64,000 nt of DNA from Lentibacillus cibarius (lineage in GTDB: Bacteria; Bacillota; Bacilli; Bacillales; Amphibacillaceae). Shown here in pieces: positions 53,763 through 62,315 of this stretch. The notes under the pieces were generated by a model, which saw only the letters and a program-made list of their open reading frames with translations, did no database searches and had not been told where the DNA came from. The stretch lies in contig NZ_VCIA01000001.1 in assembly GCF_005887555.1 (NCBI RefSeq), positions 3,038,001 through 3,102,000 of the forward strand. Reading direction: 5' to 3'. A program made the translations under genes and the position numbers. Position 1 is the first letter of the stretch; each line of letters starts with the position of its first letter.

Positions 53763-55283
53763 ATGACGGAAATAGATATTTCCAATTTTGAGAATGAAAT
53801 TGTTATTCGAAAGATACAAGAAGAGGATATTGATGAAATTGTACAAATTGCGCAATTGGGATTCGAAAATGCTGACATAGCATTTGAAAGAAAACACTAT
53901 GAAAGCCATATTAACATTTTTCCTGAAGGGCAAGTTTGTGTCTTATATAACGGAAAAATTATTGGATCGAGTTCTAGTCTTATTGTGAATTACGATGAAT
54001 ATGGTGACGAACACTCAATAGATGACATTTCTGGGAACGGATACATTACGAATCACAATCCTAACGGTAAAAATCTGTATGGAATTGACGTGGTGGTACA
54101 TCCTGATTTTAGGCATTTAAAAATTGGAAGGCGTCTCTATGAAGAACGTAGAAAACTATGCAAAAAATATAATCTGGAAAGTATTATATTTGGAGGGCGA
54201 ATTCCTAACTATCATAAATATGCAGATAAGTTAACTGCGGAAGAATATGTAGAGCAAGTGAAATCTCAAAATATTTATGACCCTGTGTTAATCTTTCAAT
54301 TAATGAATGGTTTTGAGATTAGAGGAGTGAAAGCGAATTACTTATTGGAGGATGAAGCATCTTTAAAGTATGCAACGTTGCTTGAATGGAAGAACGTGGA
54401 TTATATTCCGGAAGATCGTGAAAATATACAGCCGTCAAGACCGATAAGAGTCTCAATGGTTCAGTATGGATTAAAGAACATAAATAACTTTGAATCATTT
54501 GCTTCTCGGTGTGAATATTTTATTAACCTTGCATCTAAACGACGTTCAAACTTTGCAGTATTCCCGGAAGCTTTGACACTGCAGTTGTTGTCTTTTATAG
54601 ATGAAAGAGTCCCAAGCAGACAAATTCGGTCACTAATGGATTATACAGATGAATATTTGAAGCTTTTTTCTAATTTAGCTGTACGTTACAGCATAAATAT
54701 TATTGCGGGTTCACATTTTGTAAAAGAAAACGGCTTTATGTATAATGTGTCTTTCTTATTTCATCGCAATGGAAAAATTGATAGACAATACAAACTGCAT
54801 ATCACTCCAGACGAACGAAAATGGTGGGGAATTAAACCTGGTAGTAAATTAGAAGTATTTGAAACAGATTGCGGTAAAATTGCTATCCTTTTAGGGTATG
54901 ACATTCTTTTTCCTGAATTGGCAAGAAAAGCGATTGATAATGGAGCAGACATTTTGATGACACCATACACGGTTGAAGACCAGCAAGGGTACACACGTAT
55001 TCGCAACTGTGCACAGGCACGGGCTATTGAAAATCAGGTTTATACTGTTATTACCGGAATGACGGGCCATTTACCTCAAGTACATCGCATGAACGCTCAA
55101 TATTCATGTTCGGCTATTTTTTCACCATCTGATATAAACTTCGCAAATAATGGGGTGTCCGTTGAAGCAGATTCGAATGTGGAAATGACGGTACATGGGG
55201 ATATGAATTTAGAACTTATCAGGCGTAATCGTGAAGTTGGTACAGTTACGCCTGTGAAAGATAGACGCTTGAATGTTTATTAA
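53763..55283 (+). CDS. GNAT-nitrilase fusion (YhcX-like) lacking the nitrilase cysteine
   Basis: This 506-residue two-domain protein has a GNAT acyltransferase (about 1-215; 'VVHPDFRHLKIGRRLYEERR') fused to a carbon-nitrogen hydrolase domain (about 226-490), the layout of Bacillus subtilis YhcX. In the nitrilase triad the Glu (E269 in 'VFPEALTLQ') and Lys (K344 in 'QYKLHITPDERKW') are present, but the position of the nucleophilic Cys, normally C-Y-D, is Gly378 in 'AILLGYDILFPE' (codon GGG). The nearest Cys is C370, eight residues earlier. The nitrilase half is therefore predicted to be inactive or altered. AAAGGA precedes the ATG. A free paralogue of the GNAT half lies at 42595. Confidence 0.88.
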   Translation: MTEIDISNFENEIVIRKIQEEDIDEIVQIAQLGFENADIAFERKHYESHINIFPEGQVCVLYNGKIIGSSSSLIVNYDEYGDEHSIDDISGNGYITNHNPNGKNLYGIDVVVHPDFRHLKIGRRLYEERRKLCKKYNLESIIFGGRIPNYHKYADKLTAEEYVEQVKSQNIYDPVLIFQLMNGFEIRGVKANYLLEDEASLKYATLLEWKNVDYIPEDRENIQPSRPIRVSMVQYGLKNINNFESFASRCEYFINLASKRRSNFAVFPEALTLQLLSFIDERVPSRQIRSLMDYTDEYLKLFSNLAVRYSINIIAGSHFVKENGFMYNVSFLFHRNGKIDRQYKLHITPDERKWWGIKPGSKLEVFETDCGKIAILLGYDILFPELARKAIDNGADILMTPYTVEDQQGYTRIRNCAQARAIENQVYTVITGMTGHLPQVHRMNAQYSCSAIFSPSDINFANNGVSVEADSNVEMTVHGDMNLELIRRNREVGTVTPVKDRRLNVY

Positions 55284-55463
55284 AATATACAGATTGTGAT
55301 TAACTGAGGAAATGATCTTACATTAAATGTTTTATTTTCAACAATTCAAGAGAGCGTAAAATAGTTTGTGTAAATGAATATACCTAAACGATGGTCATAG
55401 AAAAAGGAAGACCTTTTCCTGTAGAATAGAGTTAGCACACAAAACCCACAGGAGGTCTTCCCT

Positions 55464-56657
55464 ATGAGTCATCTTACTACAGATTTGCTAGAAGGACTAG
55501 CCCAAAAGCAGGATATTGAAGAAATTTTTCGCCATCACTTGGAAACAGCCATCAATCAGCTTTTAAAACACGAATTAACGGCTTTCCTGGACTATGAGCC
55601 TTATGAGCAGGCCGGCGTTAACTCCGGTAATTCCCGTAACGGGTTCTATGACCGAACGTTCAAAACGGAATACGGCAGCCTTGAGCTGCATATTCCCAGA
55701 GACCGCAACGGTTCCTTTCAGCAACAAACGCTGGCGCCTTATAAACGTTCTAACGACACGCTGGAACAATTTGTAATCCATTTGTACGAAAAGGGCATAA
55801 CGACGGATGAAATTGCTGATTTGATCGAAAAAATGTATGGTCAACATTATTCCAAACAGACCGTTTCAAATCTGACACAGCTTGTGTCAGAAGATGTTCA
55901 GGCATTCCATGAGCGAACCCTGGAGCGACGTTATGTGTGCATTTATCTGGATGCCACCCAGATCCCGATTCGTCGTCAAAGCGTTGAAAAAGAATCGGTC
56001 TATATTGCCATTGGCATTGCAGAAGATGGCGGCAAAGAAGTACTGGACTTTACCATTGCCCCAACGGAATCCGCCAATGTGTGGGAGGAGTTGGTACAGC
56101 ACTTATCTGAACGCGGTGTTGAACATGTCCTTCTCTTTATTTCGGACGGCTTGAACGGCATGACAGATGCCTTGCATCGTGTCTACCCAAAAGCCAAACA
56201 TCAGGTGTGCTGTGTCCATGTTTCCCGCAATATCGCTAACAAAGTTCGTGTGAAAGATCGTGCGGCTATTCTGGATGATTTCAAGGCTATTTACGAAGCT
56301 GAGGACCGCCAGCAAGCTCTTAGTGCCCTGGACCAATTTCAAAATAAATGGCACAAAACGTATCCTCGCGCTGTCGACGCAGTGATGAGACAGGATCGCT
56401 TATTAACGTTCTATGATTTCCCGGTATCCATCCGTTCCAGTATTTATACCACAAATCTCATCGAAGGATTTAACAAGGAAATCAAACGCTACGTCAAACG
56501 CAAAGAACAATTTCCCAACGAGGATGCCCTGGAACGTTTTCTGGTAACCCAATTTTTGGATTACAACCATAAATTCGGTATGCGGTGCCACAAAGGATTT
56601 GGAAAGGCGAAGCCCGAACTACTGCAGATGTTTGAAGCGCTGGAAAATCAGGCTTAA
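55464..56657 (+). CDS. IS256 family transposase
   Basis: This 397-residue mutator-type transposase has its DDE residues in 'IYLDATQIPI', 'LFISDGLNGMTDA' and 'TTNLIEGFNKEIKR', all intact. 'GNSRNGFYDRTFKTEYG' and 'HQVCCVHVSRNI' are typical of the family. AGGAGG precedes the ATG at 55464. The gene is full length, so the element may be active. Confidence 0.94.
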   Translation: MSHLTTDLLEGLAQKQDIEEIFRHHLETAINQLLKHELTAFLDYEPYEQAGVNSGNSRNGFYDRTFKTEYGSLELHIPRDRNGSFQQQTLAPYKRSNDTLEQFVIHLYEKGITTDEIADLIEKMYGQHYSKQTVSNLTQLVSEDVQAFHERTLERRYVCIYLDATQIPIRRQSVEKESVYIAIGIAEDGGKEVLDFTIAPTESANVWEELVQHLSERGVEHVLLFISDGLNGMTDALHRVYPKAKHQVCCVHVSRNIANKVRVKDRAAILDDFKAIYEAEDRQQALSALDQFQNKWHKTYPRAVDAVMRQDRLLTFYDFPVSIRSSIYTTNLIEGFNKEIKRYVKRKEQFPNEDALERFLVTQFLDYNHKFGMRCHKGFGKAKPELLQMFEALENQA

Positions 56658-56665
56658 CACCGCCA

Positions 56666-56841
56666 TCCTTGACCCTGCTTGCGGTCGTGGTGGTGTGTAC
56701 ATGGCGGCTGGGCAAAATAAAGCCCTCAAGGGGCTCCATCCGCACACCGAGCGTACCACGACCGATCTCTTCTACGTTCTCGCTGGCCGGGTCCCTGAAC
56801 CCAACACAGCGAATCACGAAGAAGAGGCGCAGGGTCAAGGA
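56666..56841 (+). ncRNA. Candidate structured RNA in the IS256 3' tail
   Basis: Nested complementary segments give a multi-branch fold. An outer 13-bp stem pairs TCCTTGACCCTGC (56666-56678) with GCAGGGTCAAGGA (56829-56841). Inside it, CGGTCGTGGT (56682-56691) pairs with ACCACGACCG (56755-56764), then GGTGTG (56692-56697) with CACACC (56743-56748), ATGG (56701) with CCAT (56736), and AGCCC (56721) with GGGCT (56731). A side hairpin pairs TCGCTG (56780) with CAGCGA (56807). A further GTGGCT/AGCCAC hairpin (56857-56874) follows. The region is GC-rich and its short frames look non-coding. The orientation is assumed from the transposase; transcription is not shown. Confidence 0.4.
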
Positions 56842-57076
56842 CAAGCAGCTGCCGCTGTGGCTTAGAGCAGCCACCTAATCTTGAAACTTTGAAAAACAAT
56901 GGCTAACCTTCTACAGGAATAGGGTCATTTACACAAAATTATTGACGCCCCCCAATTCAAAGCTTGTTCTGTAAGCAAAATCGAAGTTTTTATTCAAGTT
57001 TAGTATATTATTGCATCAATACTATCGAAGAGTGAAGCCTTACAAAATGTTTTAGTCTGGAAAAGGAGGAATCAAA

Positions 57077-58420
57077 ATGGATACGAAGTCAAATGAACTA
57101 TTAAACAAAGACGAAAAATATGTATGGCATGCGATGCGGCATTATAATCCTGATGCAACCATGGTTATCCGTAAAGGGGAAGGGGCTTGGGTAACCGATA
57201 TTAATGGAAATAAATATTTGGATGGGATGTCTGGTCTTTGGTGTGTGAATGTTGGTTATGGTCGTGAAGAATTGGCAAGGGCGTCTTATGATCAAATGAA
57301 AGAGCTTCCGTATTTTCCGATGACACAAAGTCATGTACCCGCCATTAAACTTGGTGAAAAGTTAAATGAGTGGCTCGACGATGACTATGTAATCTTTTTT
57401 TCCAATAGTGGGTCTGAAGCTAATGAAACCGCTTTTAAGATGGCTCGTCAATTTCATCAGCAAAACGGTGAACCTGAACGGCAAAAGTTTATATCGCGCT
57501 ACCGTGCCTACCATGGCAATTCAATGGGGGCACTTGCAGCGACTGGCCAGGCGGAGCGAAAATATCGTTACGAACCATTAGCACCAGGTTTTCTGCATGT
57601 GACACCGCCGGACATGTATAGAAGTCCATATAAAGGAACGAAGGAAGAGCAAAGCATAGCATGTGCGGACGAAATTGATCGTGTCATGACATGGGAGATG
57701 GATAAAACGGTAGCGGCTGTCATCATGGAACCGATTATTACCGGCGGTGGTGTGATCATGCCGCATGACAGTTACTTGCAGCGGGTAAGAGAAATTTGCG
57801 ATAAGCATGGGGCTTTGTTAATTATTGATGAAGTGATTTGCGGATTTGGCAGAACAGGGAAGCCTTTTGGTTTTCAGAATTACGGTGTAAAACCTGATAT
57901 CGTTACGATGGCCAAAGGGGTGACCAGTGCGTATCTACCATTATCAGCAACTGCAGTTAGAAGAGAAGTCTATGAATCTTTTATGGGAAAAGAGCCATAT
58001 GATAATTTTCGTCATGTGAATACGTTTGGGGGAAATCCAACGTCATGTGCCGTGGCGTTGAAGAATATAGAGATCCTGGAAAGAGAAAATCTTGTTGAAC
58101 GTTCGGCCACCATGGGAGAAAAATTGCTGAATGAGATGTCAGAACTCGAAAATCATCCATATGTTGGCGACGTTCGCGGTAAAGGACTTCTTTTGGGGAT
58201 TGAATTAGTCGAAAACAAGGAAACCAAAGAACCTGCCAGTTCAGACAAACTTGATCAAATTATTTCTTTCTGTAAGCAAAAAGGACTGATAATTGCAAAA
58301 AACGGGGATACCGTTGCCGGCTATAATAATATCTTGACGCTCAGTCCGCCGCTTAGCATGACTGATGATGATTTAAAGTTTATTATAAAAACAGTGAAAG
58401 AAGCATTTGCACAAATTTAA
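57077..58420 (+). CDS. Class III aminotransferase (beta-alanine/putrescine-pyruvate type)
   Basis: This PLP-dependent omega-aminotransferase of 447 residues has 'FFSNSGSEANETAFKMARQF' (phosphate binding), 'LIIDEVICGFGRTGKPFGFQ' (PLP ring Asp) and the Schiff-base Lys in 'TMAKGVTSAYLPLS'. It resembles Bacillus YhxA and beta-alanine or taurine-pyruvate aminotransferases. AAAGGAGG precedes the ATG. The next gene, 45 bases on, is an MmsA/IolA-type dehydrogenase; together they could convert beta-alanine to malonate semialdehyde and acetyl-CoA. Confidence 0.9.
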   Translation: MDTKSNELLNKDEKYVWHAMRHYNPDATMVIRKGEGAWVTDINGNKYLDGMSGLWCVNVGYGREELARASYDQMKELPYFPMTQSHVPAIKLGEKLNEWLDDDYVIFFSNSGSEANETAFKMARQFHQQNGEPERQKFISRYRAYHGNSMGALAATGQAERKYRYEPLAPGFLHVTPPDMYRSPYKGTKEEQSIACADEIDRVMTWEMDKTVAAVIMEPIITGGGVIMPHDSYLQRVREICDKHGALLIIDEVICGFGRTGKPFGFQNYGVKPDIVTMAKGVTSAYLPLSATAVRREVYESFMGKEPYDNFRHVNTFGGNPTSCAVALKNIEILERENLVERSATMGEKLLNEMSELENHPYVGDVRGKGLLLGIELVENKETKEPASSDKLDQIISFCKQKGLIIAKNGDTVAGYNNILTLSPPLSMTDDDLKFIIKTVKEAFAQI

Positions 58421-58465
58421 ATTATGTTTTTAAAATAGAGAATAGTAACTATAGGAGGTATGGAC

Positions 58466-59926
58466 ATGGTTCAAACACAAGTGAAAGTACTCAATAACTA
58501 TGTAGGTGGCGAGTGGGTGGAAGCTAAGACGGATCAAACGGAGGAAGTCATCAATCCTGCAACGGGTGAGGTCATTGCGCACGTGCCTATTTCAACACAG
58601 GAAGATGTGGATCAGGCTGTGAAAGCTGCGAATAAAGCGTTTCAGGAATGGAAAGAAGTGGCTGTTCCGAAACGTGCTCGGATTATGTTTAAGTACCAGC
58701 AATTGCTTGTTGATCACTGGGATGAGCTGGCGGAAATTATCACGACAGAGAACGGGAAAAGTTTTAAAGAAGCGAAAGGGGAAGTGCAGCGCGGGATTGA
58801 GAATGTGGAATTCGCTGCTGGTGCACCTTCTTTAATGATGGGAGAACAACTGCCATCGATTGCGACTGATTTGGAATCCGGTGTCTATCGTTATCCGATT
58901 GGTGTCGTTGGCGGGATTACACCGTTCAACTTCCCGATGATGGTGCCTTGCTGGATGTTCCCGATGGCGGTTGTGACGGGCAATACCTTTGTATTAAAGC
59001 CATCCGAACGCACGCCATTGCTTGCCAACCGACTGGCGGAATTGATGGAAGAAGCCGGTTTGCCTAAAGGCGTGCTCAATATTGTCCATGGTGCGCATGA
59101 TGTCGTCAATGGGTTACTGGATCATAAAGATGTAGCAGCCATTTCATTCGTAGGTTCCCAGCCTGTCGCCGAATACGTATATAAACGCGGCACGGAAAAT
59201 CTGAAGCGGGTGCAGGCGCTTGCTGGTGCGAAAAACCACTCGATTGTTTTAAAAGATGCGAACCTGGATAATGCAACGACGCAAATACTCAGTGCCGCAT
59301 TCGGTTCAGCGGGAGAACGGTGTATGGCGGCTTCGGTTGTTGCTGTGGAAGATTCGGTTGCTGATGCATTCATTGAGCAGCTTGTGCAAAAGGCAAATGA
59401 AATCAAAATCGGAAATGGCTTGGATGAAGGGGTGTTTTTAGGTCCGGTCATTCGTGACAATCATAAGAAGCGCACACTGCAATATATCGAAACGGGTGAA
59501 CAAGAAGGGGCAACATTGGTCCGGGACGGCCGTAAAGATGAAGCGGCGAAACGAGAAGGCTACTTTGTCGGGCCAACCATTTTTGATCATGTAACAACAG
59601 AAATGAAAATCTGGCAGGATGAAATTTTTGCTCCGGTTTTATCGATTGCCCGGGTAAAAGATTTGGATGATGCGGTTGCATTAACGAATCAATCGCCTTT
59701 TGCGAATGGATCCTGTATTTTCACCAACGATGGCGGAAGTGTTCGTCAATTCCGTGAAACCATTGACGCGGGAATGTTGGGCGTGAACATTGGTGTGCCT
59801 GCACCGATGGCATTTTTCCCATTCTCGGGGTGGAAAGATTCGTTCTATGGTGATTTGCATGCCAATGGCAAAGACGGCGTGGAGTTCTATACACGAAAGA
59901 AAGTGATTACGACGCGTTGGGTTTAA
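58466..59926 (+). CDS. mmsA: CoA-acylating methylmalonate-semialdehyde dehydrogenase
   Basis: This 486-residue aldehyde dehydrogenase of the MmsA/IolA subgroup oxidises malonate or methylmalonate semialdehyde to acetyl- or propionyl-CoA. Subgroup features are '[21 protein letters not shown]', the catalytic Cys in '[12 protein letters not shown]' and the C-terminal '[21 protein letters not shown]'. I choose the ATG at 58466, 7 bases after GGAGG; an ATG at 58460 is too close to that site. It is cotranscribed with the aminotransferase and ends at a strong terminator. Confidence 0.92.
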   Translation: MVQTQVKVLNNYVGGEWVEAKTDQTEEVINPATGEVIAHVPISTQEDVDQAVKAANKAFQEWKEVAVPKRARIMFKYQQLLVDHWDELAEIITTENGKSFKEAKGEVQRGIENVEFAAGAPSLMMGEQLPSIATDLESGVYRYPIGVVGGITPFNFPMMVPCWMFPMAVVTGNTFVLKPSERTPLLANRLAELMEEAGLPKGVLNIVHGAHDVVNGLLDHKDVAAISFVGSQPVAEYVYKRGTENLKRVQALAGAKNHSIVLKDANLDNATTQILSAAFGSAGERCMAASVVAVEDSVADAFIEQLVQKANEIKIGNGLDEGVFLGPVIRDNHKKRTLQYIETGEQEGATLVRDGRKDEAAKREGYFVGPTIFDHVTTEMKIWQDEIFAPVLSIARVKDLDDAVALTNQSPFANGSCIFTNDGGSVRQFRETIDAGMLGVNIGVPAPMAFFPFSGWKDSFYGDLHANGKDGVEFYTRKKVITTRWV

Positions 59927-59991
59927 TCGAATGACATATGGTTTGAATCAACAAAGGCGGAAGCTTCATTTTCTTATTCTGTCAAATAAAC

Positions 59992-60023
59992 AGCCCTGCT
60001 CATGATGGTGAGCAGGGCTTTGT
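59992..60023 (+). terminator. Terminator after mmsA
   Basis: AGCCCTGCTCA at 59992-60002 pairs perfectly with TGAGCAGGGCT at 60009-60019, followed by TTGTTT. It ends the polyamine region. Confidence 0.85.
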
Positions 60024-60262
60024 TTGTGACGGCGAGGGATTATTCTGGAATAAAGGGAAAAATTAGTAGTTAACTTAAGGGGTTAAACAATTCTGAAAAT
60101 GATTCTTTTTATCTATTTTTAGAGGTGGACATTCATTTTTTAATGGTTTTTTTAGGTCTATAGTCCTTTAAAACAATTAGTGGAAAATATTGTTTGAGGA
60201 AAGGATTTTTTTTAATAGTTCGTTATTCCTGTATGAAGGCTTGTTAAAACTTTGTCACCGAA

Positions 60263-60301
60263 TTGACACACTACGTAATTATGCGAAGATATATATATAA
60301 T
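60263..60301 (+). promoter_or_regulatory. Possible promoter of the Tad pilus operon
   Basis: A consensus TTGACA at 60263-60268 is followed by the AT-rich run GATATATATATAAT (60288-60301); the best -10 box is not obvious because spacings of 17-19 bases fall on GATATA-like sequences. Between the mmsA terminator and this site (60024-60262) I see nothing but AT-rich sequence. Confidence 0.45.
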
Positions 60302-60322
60302 TGGAGAGAAGGATTGGCATAA

Positions 60323-60964
60323 ATGCTGGGAACTGCAAAGCTTGTGGCGGATGATATGGTGGTGGAATTAACTGTTGCTTTCTTAATGGCGGCCATGACT
60401 GTTCTATTAATTAAGTCTATGCTTCCTTTTTATACGGTAACCCATTTGCGAACGAAGCATATATTTATGACACGATCTTTTTTGGTACTTATCATTACAT
60501 ACTTTTTCATCACTCGGGCCACCGGTTTGACTTCCGTAACGTATGATCAATTAATCGTCCTTTTATTAATCGTACTTGTAATTACTGCAGCGGTTATGGA
60601 TGCAGCATATATGGTTATTCCGGATCGGTTGTTGGTTGTGTTTGCTCTTCCTATTCTTTTGACACAGATTTTTAATCATACATGGTTAGTTGGATTGGGC
60701 GGCGGGCTTTTTGCTTTTATTCTTTTGCTGTTGTTAGCAGTGCTTTATAAAGGCGGGATTGGGGGCGGAGATATTAAGTTAGTCACAGTTATTGGACTCG
60801 GGACTTCGCTTGAGTTTGTTTACTGGTTATTAATTTTCTCTTGCCTTTTGGCGTTTTTTTTCGGAATACTTTCCATTTTCTTGGGGTACAGAGACAAAAA
60901 TGAAATGGTTCCGTTTGGCCCGGCTATCGCACTCGTTGCCATCTCAATGTTGTTATATAACTAG
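60323..60964 (+). CDS. A24 family prepilin peptidase (TadV/CpaA-like)
   Basis: This membrane aspartic peptidase of 213 residues has about six segments. The two catalytic Asp residues lie in 'MDAAYMVIPD' and 'GIGGGDIKLV' (the G-x-G-D signature). Such enzymes cut the leader of Flp prepilins in Tad systems. It lacks the N-terminal methylase domain of PilD-type peptidases. GAAGGA lies about 9 bases before the ATG. It is the first gene of a five-gene run that continues past the window. Confidence 0.85.
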   Translation: MLGTAKLVADDMVVELTVAFLMAAMTVLLIKSMLPFYTVTHLRTKHIFMTRSFLVLIITYFFITRATGLTSVTYDQLIVLLLIVLVITAAVMDAAYMVIPDRLLVVFALPILLTQIFNHTWLVGLGGGLFAFILLLLLAVLYKGGIGGGDIKLVTVIGLGTSLEFVYWLLIFSCLLAFFFGILSIFLGYRDKNEMVPFGPAIALVAISMLLYN

Positions 60965-60991
60965 TACGATCAAAGGGGAGGGGGGAAGACG

Positions 60992-61672
60992 TTGAATCAA
61001 TCAAACAGGCAAACTACTATCATTGTAGAGGGGAACAGTGGTTTTCTAAAATCGCATCCACTGATTAAAGCAAACAAATTCGTTAGTCAGCCTAATTTAT
61101 CAGCAAGTCTTTCGGACATAATAGCCTTAATACAAGAATATAAAATGGATCAGCATATCATTTATTTGTATCAGCCCAGTCACAAAAAACAGCAGGCATT
61201 ATGGAAACTGCGAAACCTTTTTCTGCCCGAGTTAAATATTAAGCCTTTGCCATACCCTAATAATCATGCAGAAGCTGTTCACTTATTGTTTTTAGTGGCA
61301 AGTAACCCAAGTCAAACACTTCAACAAAATCTGTTCGCATGGAACGTATTAAAAGGTCAAATGAAATCGTTTGTCATTCAGCATGCTAAGGCGAAAAAAA
61401 TCTTGAAAACGAAGGACAAAATAACTTCCGAAGACAAATATATGTTGTATCAAAATGATTTTAATCAAAAGAAACTAAACAAAGGCTTATTAAATGCACT
61501 GTTGGAACAGATAAAAGGTTACATAAAGGGCTACAAACTATTAATTATTCAGGAAACAGCTGAGAAGAAGTATCACTATTTACAATCAGTAAATCAAAAC
61601 GAAACTACTGATGATACGGTTAAAATATCTATTTGTGCAGTTAAAGATTTAGGAGTGGAAAGCAATGGTTGA
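60992..61672 (+). CDS. Unknown protein in the Tad operon
   Basis: This 226-residue soluble-looking protein starts with TTG at 60992 behind a long GGGGAGGGGGG site. It has no signal peptide, no membrane segment and no motif that I recognise; the middle is Lys-rich ('HAKAKKILKTKDKIT'). Its last codons overlap the start of the CpaB-like gene by 8 bases, so it is part of the operon. It could be a regulator or an assembly factor specific to Firmicute Tad loci, but that is only a guess from its position. Confidence 0.7.
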   Translation: MNQSNRQTTIIVEGNSGFLKSHPLIKANKFVSQPNLSASLSDIIALIQEYKMDQHIIYLYQPSHKKQQALWKLRNLFLPELNIKPLPYPNNHAEAVHLLFLVASNPSQTLQQNLFAWNVLKGQMKSFVIQHAKAKKILKTKDKITSEDKYMLYQNDFNQKKLNKGLLNALLEQIKGYIKGYKLLIIQETAEKKYHYLQSVNQNETTDDTVKISICAVKDLGVESNG

Positions 61673-62312
61673 TGCAAAAAGAAAAGCATTTATATTTTTG
61701 CTGCTAGCATTTATTTTGGCAGTGATTGCAGGGGGATTAATTATTAATCAGCTTCAGGCGATTGCCGAGTCATCAGGAGAAACAGAAACGATAACGGTTG
61801 CAACAGCTGCAAAGAATATTAACAGTTATGAGAAGTTGCAGTCGGGTGATATTGCATGGACGGAAATTCCGGTTACAGAGCAATCAGGAAACTTTATAGA
61901 AAATAAATCCCAAATAGATGATGCAATGATTGTGGTTGATATGGAAAAAGGAAATTTTATCACTTCAAATATTCTAAGAACGACACATTCTATCCCTTCC
62001 GATCATCGAATAGTCAATTTAAATGTTACTGACAATGTGATTATGGACCAGGATGTGGCTCCAGGTGAAAAAGTAGATATAATCGTTGTCTATAAAAAAG
62101 ACGGGAATATGTTATCAGAGCGTCTTTTCAGTGGAGTAAGTGTCGTTCAAATGGAAAAGGTGGATAATCAAGAAGCAAAACCGGCTGTTAAGGTCAGTTT
62201 AACGGTTGAAAAAGCACGACAACTGATCTATTACCAAAATGTTGCTGAACAAATCAGGGTACTAAGAATCAATGGAGTTGACGAGAAACCTGCAGAACAG
62301 AAAGGAAAGTAG
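61665..62312 (+). CDS. cpaB: CpaB/RcpC-like pilus assembly protein (SAF domain)
   Basis: This 215-residue protein has one N-terminal membrane anchor (about residues 8-28) and an extracytoplasmic SAF domain ('TVATAAKNINSYEKLQSGDIAWTEI'-type, about 40-105) followed by an RcpC-like beta-rich region ('GEKVDIIVVYKKDG'). CpaB family proteins belong to Tad pilus machines. It overlaps the unknown gene upstream and is 3 bases from the CpaE-like gene downstream. Confidence 0.83.
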   Translation: MVDAKRKAFIFLLLAFILAVIAGGLIINQLQAIAESSGETETITVATAAKNINSYEKLQSGDIAWTEIPVTEQSGNFIENKSQIDDAMIVVDMEKGNFITSNILRTTHSIPSDHRIVNLNVTDNVIMDQDVAPGEKVDIIVVYKKDGNMLSERLFSGVSVVQMEKVDNQEAKPAVKVSLTVEKARQLIYYQNVAEQIRVLRINGVDEKPAEQKGK

Positions 62313-62315
62313 TTC

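Larger units (their letters stand above)
55350..56952 (+). mobile_element. IS256 family insertion sequence with 8-bp target duplication
   Basis: The left end GAGAGCGTAAAATAGTTTGT (55350 onward) and the right end, read on the opposite strand from 56952 as GGGGGCGTCAATAATTTTGT, both continue into GTAAATGA. The 8-bp direct repeat CAATTCAA flanks the element at 55342-55349 and 56953-56960. At 1603 bp it is longer than the classic IS256 (about 1.3 kb), mainly because of a 295-bp region after the transposase gene. It lies between the GNAT-nitrilase gene and the second aminotransferase. Confidence 0.93.

Noticed and set aside
56494..56874. Minus-strand and plus-strand frames over the IS256 3' tail as extra genes
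   Set aside because: They lack ribosome sites and recognisable domains and overlap the transposase or the nested inverted repeats; the pairing pattern explains the region better.
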